A DNA stretch of 64,000 nt from Amorphus orientalis (GTDB taxonomy: Bacteria; Pseudomonadota; Alphaproteobacteria; Rhizobiales; Amorphaceae), in the NCBI RefSeq assembly GCF_030814015.1, contig NZ_JAUSUL010000001.1:1082001-1146000 (forward strand). The letters are read 5' to 3'. Shown here piece after piece: positions 18,387-26,272 of this stretch (positions are counted from its first letter, which is position 1; each line of letters starts with the position of its first letter). A program made the translations under genes and the position numbers. Under the pieces are notes generated by a model, which saw only the letters and a list, made by a program, of their open reading frames with translations, did no database searches and had not been told where the DNA came from.

Positions 18387-19466
18387 TCAGGATTCGGGTG
18401 TGTCGGTCGGTGGCGCGTCGTCCTCGACGATCAGGCGCCGGCGGATCGGGAACAGCTCGATGCCGGTGCGGGCGCTGACGAAGCCCCAGATCCCGCGCGG
18501 GGCGAACAGCATGACGGCGATGCCGATCAGGCCGAGGATCAGGAGGTACCAGCTGCCGTAATCGGCGAGCGAGTTCTGCAGCAGGAAGAACACCAGCACG
18601 CCGACGATGGGCCCCTCGAGCGTGCCGATCCCGCCGATGACGACGATGAAGATGACGTAGGCGGTCCAGTCGATGACGGAGAAGGCGGCGTCCGGCGAGA
18701 TTCGCGCCGTCTGGACGTAGATGAGCGCGCCGCAGAGCCCGGTGCCGAAAGCGGCGACCAGATAGACGAAATGCTTCATGCGGGTGCCGTCGACACCGAC
18801 GGCGCCGGCCGCGGACGCATCGTCCCGGACGGCGGCGAGGCCGAGCCCGCGCTTGGAGCGCAGCAGCCGATAGATGAAGGCGATCGTCAGGACGGCCAGG
18901 GCCAGCGCCAGCCAGTAGGTCATCACGTCGCCTGCTGCCGAGGATTTGAGACCGAGCCAGTCGCCCAGCGCCTCCACGCCGATCATGTCGCGGGTGGCGG
19001 TGCGCGGCAGCGAGGTGCCGGTGCCGCCGCCGAGCGCCTGCCACTGGGCCACGACGAGGCGGACGACCTCGGCGATCACCCAGGTGCCGATGGCGAAGTA
19101 GGCGCCCTCCAGCCGGAACACGAAGAATGCGGTCGGAATCGCAAGCAGAACGGCGGCGACGCCGCCGATCAGGATCGCCACCACCGGGTCCAGCCCGGCC
19201 AGCGACACGGCGGCGAACATGGCGTAGGCACCGAAGCCGACGAAGGCCTGCTGACCGACCGACACGAGGCCGGCATAGCCGGCGAGCAGGTTCCAGAACT
19301 GGGCGAGCACCAGCATGGTGAGAATGAAGAACAGGTCCTGCACGGTGCCGCGGGAGACGAACAGCGGGGCGGCGATCGCGACGGCAACGAGCACAAGCGC
19401 CACGACCAGCGAGATGCGGGAGGCGGCAGTCTGGGTCTTCACACGGTAGCGCGGGGAGGGGGCCAT
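18387..19466 (-). CDS. livM: Branched-chain amino acid-type ABC transporter permease LivM
   Basis: This is a 359-residue membrane permease with eight or more hydrophobic helices. The LivM signature segment reads GYAGLVSVGQQAFVGFGAYA, and the conserved cytoplasmic loop is LRSKRGLGLAAVRDD. It forms the channel with the LivH subunit encoded just upstream, 18 bases apart. In a catabolic operon for aromatics, HAAT/LIV transporters often import aromatic acids rather than amino acids, so the gene name reflects family and not substrate. The C-terminus carries an acidic tail (VEDDAPPTDTPES). The downstream gene is the FAD monooxygenase. Confidence 0.92.
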   Translation of the reverse strand: MAPSPRYRVKTQTAASRISLVVALVLVAVAIAAPLFVSRGTVQDLFFILTMLVLAQFWNLLAGYAGLVSVGQQAFVGFGAYAMFAAVSLAGLDPVVAILIGGVAAVLLAIPTAFFVFRLEGAYFAIGTWVIAEVVRLVVAQWQALGGGTGTSLPRTATRDMIGVEALGDWLGLKSSAAGDVMTYWLALALAVLTIAFIYRLLRSKRGLGLAAVRDDASAAGAVGVDGTRMKHFVYLVAAFGTGLCGALIYVQTARISPDAAFSVIDWTAYVIFIVVIGGIGTLEGPIVGVLVFFLLQNSLADYGSWYLLILGLIGIAVMLFAPRGIWGFVSARTGIELFPIRRRLIVEDDAPPTDTPES

Positions 19467-19484
19467 GGTCGCGTCCTCCCCGCT

Positions 19485-20348
19485 CTAGCCGACGGTCCGC
19501 GGGAACAGGCCCCGCGGCCGCAGCAGCAGCACCACCAGGAAGGCGACGTGGCCGGCCAGGATCTGCCATTCCGGATTGATCGCGGCGCCGACGGCCTGGG
19601 AGACGCCGATGATGATGCCGCCGAACAGCGTGCCCCAGAACGAGCCGAGGCCGCCGATGATCACCGCCTCGAAGGCGTAGATCAGCCGCGCCGGCCCGAC
19701 CGTCGGATCGAAGTTGGCGCGGGTGCCGAGATAGAGCGCGGCGATCGTCACTACGATCATGGCAATTCCGGTCGCCTTGGCGAACAGCGCGGGGGCCCGA
19801 ATGCCCATCAGTCCGGCCGTCACCGGATCGTCGGACGTCGCTCGGAAGGCGCGGCCGAGCGCGGTCCGGTAGAAGAGCTGGTTGAGAGCAACGATCACCA
19901 GGATCGCGGACAGGAACGTCAGCACCGGCATGACGCCGACGTTGAGACCGCCGAGTGCGATCGACTGGGTCTCAAGCGCGCCCGCCGGGATCTTGCGGCT
20001 GTCGGCGGAAAAGCCCTCCAGCAGCGCATTCTGGATGACGATGGAGAGGCCGAAGGTCACCAGCAGCGGCGGCAGGATGTCGTCGCCCAGCGTCCGGTTG
20101 AGGACCACGTACTGCAGCGCCCAACCCACGGCGAACATGACCGGTGCGGCGATCAGCGCGGCGGTGAACGGATCGATGCCCAAAGCGGAAACCAGGACCA
20201 GGATCAGATAGGCCGCGAGTACGATCAGGTCGCCGTGGGCGAGATTGACCAGCCGCATGATGCCGAACACCAGGCTGAGCCCCGTGGCGAAGAGGGCGTA
20301 GAGTCCGCCCAGCAGCACCCCCTGCACGATGGTGTCGATCCACTGCAT
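19485..20348 (-). CDS. livH: Branched-chain amino acid-type ABC transporter permease LivH
   Basis: This is a 287-residue membrane permease of the LivH family. It opens with QWIDTIVQGVLLGGLYAL and continues with FGIMRLVNLAHGDLIVLAAY, the conserved family segment. The coupling loop is TALGRAFRATSDD. Its ATG overlaps the stop of the ATPase gene livF as TGATG, indicating translational coupling. It partners LivM, LivF, LivG and the binding protein, all in the same operon. Uptake of an aromatic acid for the hydroxyquinol pathway is inferred from the neighbours. Confidence 0.92.
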   Translation of the reverse strand: MQWIDTIVQGVLLGGLYALFATGLSLVFGIMRLVNLAHGDLIVLAAYLILVLVSALGIDPFTAALIAAPVMFAVGWALQYVVLNRTLGDDILPPLLVTFGLSIVIQNALLEGFSADSRKIPAGALETQSIALGGLNVGVMPVLTFLSAILVIVALNQLFYRTALGRAFRATSDDPVTAGLMGIRAPALFAKATGIAMIVVTIAALYLGTRANFDPTVGPARLIYAFEAVIIGGLGSFWGTLFGGIIIGVSQAVGAAINPEWQILAGHVAFLVVLLLRPRGLFPRTVG

Positions 20349-21052
20349 CAGGCCACTCCGAAATAGGCATTGTGGATGGCGTCACGCGACAGCTCGGCGG
20401 GGGTGCCGGCGAGTGTGATGCGGCCCTCCATCATGCAGTAGACCCGGTCGGCCACCTTGAGCGCCTGCTCGATGTCCTGTTCGACCAGCACGATGGCCGC
20501 TCCCGAGGCGCGCAGCTTCGGCATGACGGCGTAGATGTCGCGGATGATCACCGGCGCGAGGCCGAGGCTGAGCTCGTCGCAAAGGAGCACGCGCGGGTTG
20601 GACATCAACGCCCGGCCGATCGCGACCATCTGCTGCTGGCCGCCGGAGAGCGCGGTGCTCGGATTGGCTCGGCGTTCCTTCAGGATCGGGAACAGCTCGT
20701 AGACGCTCTCCAGCGACCACGGGCCATCGGCCTTGCGCCCGTAAGTGCCGATCTGGAGGTTCTCCTGGACGGAGAGCGAGGGAAACAGCTTTCGCCCCTC
20801 CGGCACCATGGCGATGCCACGGGCCATCACGTCGGGCGCCGCGAGCCGGCCGATAGCGGAGCCGTCGAAGCGGATCGCGTCGGCCTCGTTGGCGAGCACG
20901 CCGGAGAGCGAACGCAGGAGCGTGGTCTTCCCGGCCCCGTTGGCGCCGATGATGGCGATGATCTCGCCGGCATCGACGGCGACGTCGACGCCGAACAGCG
21001 CCTGGAAATCGCCGTAGAAGGCGGTCAGGCCCGATGTCTCCAGAAGCGCCAT
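20348..21052 (-). CDS. livF: ABC transporter ATPase LivF
   Basis: This is a 234-residue ATP-binding subunit. Walker A is GANGAGKT, the signature is ALSGGQQQM, Walker B is RVLLCDELSLGLAP, and the switch histidine is replaced within LVEQDIEQAL, where LivF proteins normally have Gln or Asp. The ATG at 21052 overlaps the livG stop by one base (TGATG). A longer open frame upstream of it is only the shadow of livG. It energises the LivH/LivM channel as a heterodimer with LivG. Confidence 0.92.
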   Translation of the reverse strand: MALLETSGLTAFYGDFQALFGVDVAVDAGEIIAIIGANGAGKTTLLRSLSGVLANEADAIRFDGSAIGRLAAPDVMARGIAMVPEGRKLFPSLSVQENLQIGTYGRKADGPWSLESVYELFPILKERRANPSTALSGGQQQMVAIGRALMSNPRVLLCDELSLGLAPVIIRDIYAVMPKLRASGAAIVLVEQDIEQALKVADRVYCMMEGRITLAGTPAELSRDAIHNAYFGVA

Positions 21053-21771
21053 CAGACCTCGATCCCCAGATAGATCTCGCGCACCTCGCGCGAGGCCATG
21101 ACGGCGTCGGGCTTGCCGTCGGCGATGATGCGGCCGAAGTCGAGCACCACCAGGCGCTCGACGACCGAGGTCAGCGCGTGCAGCACGTGCTCGATCCAGA
21201 CGATTGTGGTGCCGCCTTCGTGGATGGCGCGGATCGTCTCCACCAGCGACCGGCACTCGCTCTCGGTGAGGCCGCCGGCGATCTCGTCGAGAAGGAGAAG
21301 CTTCGGCTCGGTGGCAAGCGCCCGGGCCAGCTCCAGCCGCTTGCGCTGCAGCAGGGGCAACTGGTTGGCGGCGGTGTTGGCGCGCTCCAGAAGCCCGGTC
21401 CGGCGCAGGATGTCGGCGCAGCGGTCGGTGACCTCGCTCTCGGAGCGGCTTGCCCCGAAGGCGGCACCGACGACGAGGTTCTCGAAAACGGTCAGCCGGC
21501 CGAAGGGGCGCGGGATCTGGAAGGAGCGGCCGAGCCCAAGGCGGCAGCGGTGGGTCGCCGGCCGGCCCGTCACGTCGGAACCTGCGAAGGCGATCGTGCC
21601 GGCGTCGACGGCGACGCGGCCGGTGATCAGGTCGAACAGGGTCGACTTTCCGGCGCCGTTGGGGCCGATGATGCCGAGCGCTTCGCCCTCGGCGACCTCA
21701 AGGGTCACGTGGTCGGTGACCTTCAGGGTGCCGTAGGACTTGCACACGTTGTCGAGGCGCAGAAGCGACAC
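21052..21771 (-). CDS. livG: ABC transporter ATPase LivG
   Basis: This is a 239-residue ATPase with Walker A GPNGAGKS and the typical LivG loop CRLGLGRSFQIPRPFGRLTV. The degenerate signature region LPLLQRKRLELARAL stands where most ABC proteins have LSGGQ. Walker B is LLLLDEIAGGL and the switch histidine sits in WIEHVLHAL. The loss of the canonical LSGGQ is unusual for LivG, which usually has LSYGQ at this point, and could affect the paired site. It follows the binding-protein gene after an 85-base gap that carries a strong stem-loop. Confidence 0.9.
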   Translation of the reverse strand: MSLLRLDNVCKSYGTLKVTDHVTLEVAEGEALGIIGPNGAGKSTLFDLITGRVAVDAGTIAFAGSDVTGRPATHRCRLGLGRSFQIPRPFGRLTVFENLVVGAAFGASRSESEVTDRCADILRRTGLLERANTAANQLPLLQRKRLELARALATEPKLLLLDEIAGGLTESECRSLVETIRAIHEGGTTIVWIEHVLHALTSVVERLVVLDFGRIIADGKPDAVMASREVREIYLGIEV

Positions 21772-21808
21772 AACCGTCGTCCTTCAGGGTGAGCGGGCAG
21801 GGGCAGAG

Positions 21809-21840
21809 GCAGCGCCGGCGCGAAGCCGCACCGGCGCTGC
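21809..21840. promoter_or_regulatory. Strong stem-loop between ABC binding-protein gene and livG
   Basis: A perfect 10-bp stem (GCAGCGCCGG paired with CCGGCGCTGC) encloses a 12-base loop, about 17 bases after the binding-protein stop on the minus strand. No T run is present. It probably stabilises the upstream mRNA or partly attenuates transcription, giving more binding protein than ATPase. Confidence 0.6.
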
Positions 21841-21856
21841 AGGGGCGGTCAGCCGG

Positions 21857-23149
21857 TCAGCTGATCGGCTCCATCTTGCCGGCGGTCGGGATCTCCGGCG
21901 CGGTCTGGTTGTCGACGATGACGAGGTCGTAGCCGCCGCCGTCCTTGAGCCGCCACTGGCCACCGACGAGCGGAGTCTTGGCGACGTTCTTGGCCGCGAA
22001 CGGGGGCACGCCCTTGCCGTTCCAGGCGATCGGGCCGACCAGTGTGGTCATGTCGGTGGCGGCGATCGCATCGGCGACGGCATCGGCGTCGGACGGGTCG
22101 TCGACCCGCTTCATCGTGTCGAGCGCGATCTCGAACAGCGCGTGAACGAAGCCGATCGGCTGGGTCCAGGGCCGGCCGCTTTCCGCTTCGTATGCGTCGG
22201 CGAGCTCCTTCGAGGTCTCGCCGCTGAGCGATGACTTGAACGGATGGTTCGGCGACCACCACACTTCGGAGGAGAGGTTGTTGCCCTGGTCGCCAAGCGC
22301 CTCGACCGCCTGCGGAAACAGGATCGCCTTGCCGATCGAGGCGATCTTCGGCGTGAAGCCCTGCTGCTTGGCCTGGTTCCAGAAGGTGGTGAAGTCCGGC
22401 GGGATCATCACGCCGGTGACGATCTCCACGTCGTCGCCCTTGAAGGCGTTGATCTGGGCGGAGAAATCGTCGTTGAGGTTCTGGTAGCGGCCCGGATCGA
22501 CCAGGCTGTAGCCCTTTTCCTTCAGGACCGGCGGGAAGCCGACATTCGGATCGCCCCAGGCGTTGCCGTCGGCGTCGTTCGGGAACAGGCCGCCCACTTT
22601 CTTGTTGGTCTCGAGTTGGCCCCACATGTTGGTGAAGACGGCGATGACGTCCTCCAGCCCCCAGAAGAAGTGGTAGGCGTACCGGAACGGTTCCCACGAA
22701 CCCGGATCGGTCGGGTTCGCCTGCTGGCCGATGAACCAGGGCTGCCACGGCGCAACGGTGGAGAGGCAGGGGATCTCCTCGATCTCGCAGGTCGTGGTGA
22801 CCGGGTTGGTCGTCTCCGGCGTGGAGGCGACCAGCATCAGGTTGATCTCGTCGTCGATGATCAGCTCGTTGGCGACCTCGGCGGCCCGGTTCGGGTTGGA
22901 CTGGCTGTCCTTGACGATGACCTCGATGTCGAGGCCGGAGTCCGCCACCTGCTTCTTGAACCGGTCGATGATGAAGCCGTCGGCCTCGGCGAACGCGGCG
23001 AGCGGGCCTGTCTGCGGGCTCACGTAGCCGAGCCTGATCTTCCGGCCCTGGGCGATGGCCGGCATCGGAAAGCCGGCTGTTCCGGCGACCGCAGCGGCTG
23101 CGGCTGCGGTTCCCATGAAGCGGCGGCGGGAAATCGACTTGGAAATCAT
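21857..23149 (-). CDS. ABC transporter substrate-binding protein, LIV/HAAT type, Tat-exported
   Basis: This is a 430-residue periplasmic binding protein with a twin-arginine leader (SISRRRFMGTAAAAAAVAG, cleaved near AIAQG). A type I fold follows: KIRLGYVSPQTGPLAAFAEA, then VIVKDSQSNPNRAAEVANEL. These are hallmarks of the LivK/UrtA group. It is upstream of livGFHM and downstream of the maleylacetate reductase gene. The aromatic setting suggests an aromatic carboxylate ligand instead of an amino acid. Its large size (LivK is about 370 residues) fits the aromatic-binding sub-branch, but this is inference. Confidence 0.9.
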   Translation of the reverse strand: MISKSISRRRFMGTAAAAAAVAGTAGFPMPAIAQGRKIRLGYVSPQTGPLAAFAEADGFIIDRFKKQVADSGLDIEVIVKDSQSNPNRAAEVANELIIDDEINLMLVASTPETTNPVTTTCEIEEIPCLSTVAPWQPWFIGQQANPTDPGSWEPFRYAYHFFWGLEDVIAVFTNMWGQLETNKKVGGLFPNDADGNAWGDPNVGFPPVLKEKGYSLVDPGRYQNLNDDFSAQINAFKGDDVEIVTGVMIPPDFTTFWNQAKQQGFTPKIASIGKAILFPQAVEALGDQGNNLSSEVWWSPNHPFKSSLSGETSKELADAYEAESGRPWTQPIGFVHALFEIALDTMKRVDDPSDADAVADAIAATDMTTLVGPIAWNGKGVPPFAAKNVAKTPLVGGQWRLKDGGGYDLVIVDNQTAPEIPTAGKMEPIS

Positions 23150-23181
23150 GCTGTCCTCCCGTTTTCTTTTCTGTCGTCTTG

Positions 23182-24243
23182 TCAGCGCTCGGGGCGCCGT
23201 CCCTCCCAGGCGTCCTGCAGGAGCGCACGGATAGGGTCGCGCTCGATGGGGCGCGGGTTCCAGTAGGCGTTCTGGACGGCGAGGTCGGCGGCGCGGTCGA
23301 GATCGGCCTCCGACAGGCCGAGGTCCTTCAGGGCGCTGGGTGCGCCGACGCGCAGCGCGAAGTCATAGAGTGCGGCTCCCGGCGTTCCGCCGAAGATCTC
23401 GCCGACGGGAGCGAGCAGCTCCGGCACGGCGGCGGCGTTGTAGCCGATCGTGTGCGGCAGCATGATCGCGTGGGTGTCGGCGTGCGGGGTGTCGAAGGAC
23501 CCGCCGAGCGTGTGGCAGATCTTGTGATGCAGAGCCATGCCCACGGCGCCGAGCACCATCCCGCAGAGCCAGGCGCCGTACAGCGCCTTACCGCGCGCCT
23601 CGGGATCACCGGGCGTTTCGACGATCGCCGGCAGCGCCGACTGCATCGCCTTGAGGCCTTCCACCGCGTAGATCGAGACGATCGGATTGCGGTTCTGGGC
23701 GTAGAGACCTTCGGCGGCGTGGGCCATGGCGTTGAGCGCGCTGGTCACACTCATGGCGACCGGAAGACCGAGGGTGAGGGACGGATCGTAGATGACCACC
23801 TCCGGCACAACCTTCTGGTCCGTCAGCGTGGTCTTCTTGCCGTGTTCGGTCTGGCCGAGGATCGGCGTCACCTCGGAGCCGGCATAGGTGGTGGGAATGA
23901 CGATCTGCGGCAGATCGGTGCGGTAGGCGATGGCTTTGCCGAGCCCGGTGGTCGAGCCGCCCCCGAGGGCGACCAGGCAGTCGGCGCCGGTCACCGCCAC
24001 CCTTTCCACGGCCCGCTCGGTGACGTCGACCGGCGTGTGCATGGCGGCTTCCGAGAACACCCCGGCCGAGCGATCGCCGAGATTGCGCGCGAGATCCGTC
24101 CCGTCTTCGACCTGCTGCGGTGTCGTCAGAACCAGCGCGCGCCGGCAGCCGAGCTTGTCAACGTGGTCGCCGACCGCGGTGCTGGATCCGTCGCCGAACA
24201 CGATCTCGTGCGGCATGCCGCGATAGGTGAAGCTCTGGGTCAC
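23182..24243 (-). CDS. Maleylacetate reductase (iron-type alcohol dehydrogenase family)
   Basis: This is a 353-residue NAD(P)H-dependent enzyme that reduces maleylacetate to 3-oxoadipate, the step after hydroxyquinol ring cleavage. The family pattern is clear: VALGGGSTTGLGKAIAYRT, then LPQIVIPTTYAGSEVTPILG, with the usual MAR length. Conserved histidine-bearing helices (MALHHKICHTLGG and DTPHADTHAIMLPH) are present. The start overlaps the stop of the dioxygenase gene (24240) as ATGA, so ring cleavage and reduction are coupled. This pairing is the main reason to call the nearby dioxygenases hydroxyquinol-type rather than catechol-type. Confidence 0.93.
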   Translation of the reverse strand: MTQSFTYRGMPHEIVFGDGSSTAVGDHVDKLGCRRALVLTTPQQVEDGTDLARNLGDRSAGVFSEAAMHTPVDVTERAVERVAVTGADCLVALGGGSTTGLGKAIAYRTDLPQIVIPTTYAGSEVTPILGQTEHGKKTTLTDQKVVPEVVIYDPSLTLGLPVAMSVTSALNAMAHAAEGLYAQNRNPIVSIYAVEGLKAMQSALPAIVETPGDPEARGKALYGAWLCGMVLGAVGMALHHKICHTLGGSFDTPHADTHAIMLPHTIGYNAAAVPELLAPVGEIFGGTPGAALYDFALRVGAPSALKDLGLSEADLDRAADLAVQNAYWNPRPIERDPIRALLQDAWEGRRPER

Positions 24244-25115
24244 GGGCGGTCCCTCTTCGGCTTCGCGCGCGCCATCACGAAGGTGAAATCGAGAGCCCAG
24301 GCACGGCCGCCGGATGGGTCACAGACCGGAACGAAGTCGCCGATCAGCTCCGGTCTGACGCCGAACAGGGCGTCGTCCGACAGATCCGGATCGTTGCCGT
24401 CGAAAACGTGGGTGGAGATCGTCTCGTAGGGCTCGGCGCGGATTATGAAATGGAGGTGGGCGGGCCGCCGCATCGGGCATCCGATCCGGCGGAACAGGGC
24501 GCCGACCGGTCCGTCGTCGGGGAGGGCGTAGCCAGCCGGCTTGACCGTGCGGTAGTGGAATCCGCCGTCGGCGCCGGTTGTGAAGACACCGCGCAGATTG
24601 TGCTCCGGCTGGGCCTCCGGCTCCTGATTTTCATAGCGGCCCTGGGCGTTGGCCTGCCAGGTCTCCACCGTCGCGCCGGCGATGGGGTGGCCGTCGAGAT
24701 CCACGACGCGTCCCCGCACTGTCAGAGGATCGCCCTTGCCGTCGAGGGAGATATCCGTGCCGAGGGGGTAGCGCGGCGCATCGGCCCGGTAGAACACGCC
24801 GCGCACGGTGTTCGGCGTGGCTCCCAGCGGGCGGGGCGCGTTCAGTTCCTCGACCAGAGCGGAAACGCCGAGCACGTCCGACAGAAGCATCCATTCCTGG
24901 CGCTTGTCGTCGACCGCGTGTCCCGTGGCGGTGAGAAACTCGATGGCCGCCCGCCAGTCCTCCTGGCTGGGCCGGGTCTCGCGGATCAGGGCGTGCAGGT
25001 GCTCCACCGCCGACGCCAGAAACGGCGACGGATCCCGGTCCGCCCGGCGGAACCGCTCGGCGGCGGCGCGCGAGGCAGCCTCCATCGTGTGCGTCGGCAT
25101 CGTCGATGCCGGCAT
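24240..25115 (-). CDS. Hydroxyquinol 1,2-dioxygenase-like intradiol dioxygenase (copy 2)
   Basis: This is a 291-residue intradiol dioxygenase. The iron ligands are Tyr161 (GRYENQ), Tyr196 (GYALPDDGPVG), His220 and His222 (RPAHLHF). The helical N-terminal domain is followed by the beta-sandwich. It is the first gene of the operon, directly coupled by ATGA to maleylacetate reductase, so it is the better candidate for the true hydroxyquinol 1,2-dioxygenase. It is clearly divergent from copy 1 at 15659 (for example at the start, and around the second tyrosine), so the two are paralogues rather than a recent duplication. A LysR gene stands divergently 105 bases upstream. Confidence 0.92.
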   Translation of the reverse strand: MPASTMPTHTMEAASRAAAERFRRADRDPSPFLASAVEHLHALIRETRPSQEDWRAAIEFLTATGHAVDDKRQEWMLLSDVLGVSALVEELNAPRPLGATPNTVRGVFYRADAPRYPLGTDISLDGKGDPLTVRGRVVDLDGHPIAGATVETWQANAQGRYENQEPEAQPEHNLRGVFTTGADGGFHYRTVKPAGYALPDDGPVGALFRRIGCPMRRPAHLHFIIRAEPYETISTHVFDGNDPDLSDDALFGVRPELIGDFVPVCDPSGGRAWALDFTFVMARAKPKRDRP

Positions 25116-25220
25116 GGCAGTTCCTCCCGACTTTGGATCTTTGCGTCCGTGTCGAGATCAGAATAGCAGGCGGTGGACCAAGCTTGATGATTTCTGCGCC
25201 CTTTAATATAGCAAATCGTT

Positions 25221-26171
25221 ATGAAGATTGACGAGCGCCACCTGGTTCAACTTGCCGCCGTGGTTCAGGCCGGTGGTGTGACGGAAGGCGCCGCGCTGCT
25301 GGGGCTGTCCCAGCCGGCCGTTTCACGGACGCTCTCGATGCTGGAGAAGCGGCTGGGCGCCGCCCTGTTCGTACCCGGCCGGCGGCCGCTCCAGCCGACC
25401 CCGTTCGGCCGGGCGCTGGCGGCCCACGGCCAGACCATGCTGACGGCGTCGCGCAAGGCTTCGGAGTTGCTCGAAACCTACCGGGAAGGCGGATCCGGGG
25501 TGGTCCGCGTCGGCGGCACTCAGTTCTTCACCGACGGGCTGGTCACCCAGATGGTGGCGGCCTTCCAGAACACCCATCCGGACGTGCGGGTCGACCAGAG
25601 CTATGGCTATTTCGGCGACCTGCGCACTGCACTGGTCGCCGACCGGATCGATCTGGCGATCTGCCCGATCGACCTGCTCGACGAGGGGTCAGGGCTGGTG
25701 TTCGAGGAACTGCTGCCCGGCCGCAACGTGGTTGCCTGTGCGCCGACCCATCCCCTTCTCGTGAAGCGTCGGCCGCAGGTGGGCGAGCTTCTGGACTATC
25801 CCTGGGTGGCGCCGCCGCCGAACAGCCCGCTGATGGCGGACCTGAGAAGCCTGCTCCTGTCCCTCGGAGAGATGGAGCCGAAAATCCGCTATTCGGGCGG
25901 GTCGCTGATCAGCGTGGTCAACTATCTCCAGGCGACGGACGCGCTGACGATCCTGCCCCATGGCGTGGTGTTCGGCCTCCGGCATGGCGGCGGGGTCGCG
26001 GCGCTGCCGTTCAAGGTGCCGCACCCGGAACGGGCGCTCGGCCTTCTGCGCGTGAAGGGAGCCAGCACGTCGCCGGCCGTCGACACGTTCGCGCGCCATA
26101 TGACGGAAAGCTTCGCGGCGCTGCGTCACCTCATCAAGCGCCATGAGGACCGGGTGGTCTGGGGCGCGTGA
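25221..26171 (+). CDS. LysR-family transcriptional regulator of the hydroxyquinol operon
   Basis: This is a 316-residue LysR-type regulator. The N-terminal winged helix (about 5-65) contains GGVTEGAALLGLSQPAVSRT, followed by an effector domain with ILPHGVVFGL in its second half. It is transcribed away from the dioxygenase/reductase/transporter operon, the standard arrangement for LysR control by a pathway intermediate. The 105-base divergent gap is AT-rich near the start codon and contains an 8-bp palindrome CAAGCTTG at 25179-25186. A T-N11-A box is not certain. The 101 bases after its stop, before the convergent monooxygenase gene, show nothing notable. Confidence 0.9.
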   Translation: MKIDERHLVQLAAVVQAGGVTEGAALLGLSQPAVSRTLSMLEKRLGAALFVPGRRPLQPTPFGRALAAHGQTMLTASRKASELLETYREGGSGVVRVGGTQFFTDGLVTQMVAAFQNTHPDVRVDQSYGYFGDLRTALVADRIDLAICPIDLLDEGSGLVFEELLPGRNVVACAPTHPLLVKRRPQVGELLDYPWVAPPPNSPLMADLRSLLLSLGEMEPKIRYSGGSLISVVNYLQATDALTILPHGVVFGLRHGGGVAALPFKVPHPERALGLLRVKGASTSPAVDTFARHMTESFAALRHLIKRHEDRVVWGA

Positions 26172-26272
26172 CGTCGCGGGCACGTTCAGTGCAATGCGCG
26201 AATGGGTCTCTTTGCTGCCCGATCGGGCTCGAGGCTGCCGACGTCCTGCGCGCCGGCTGGCCTTCGGATCGA

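Noticed and set aside
18333-20366. A 677-codon plus-strand open frame opposite livM and livH
   Set aside because: It is highly charged and repetitive in composition without domain signs, opposite two certain permeases.
25163-25213. Repeated ATAGCA words in the LysR divergent gap as an operator
   Set aside because: The six-base words are too short and their spacing too irregular to support a site.
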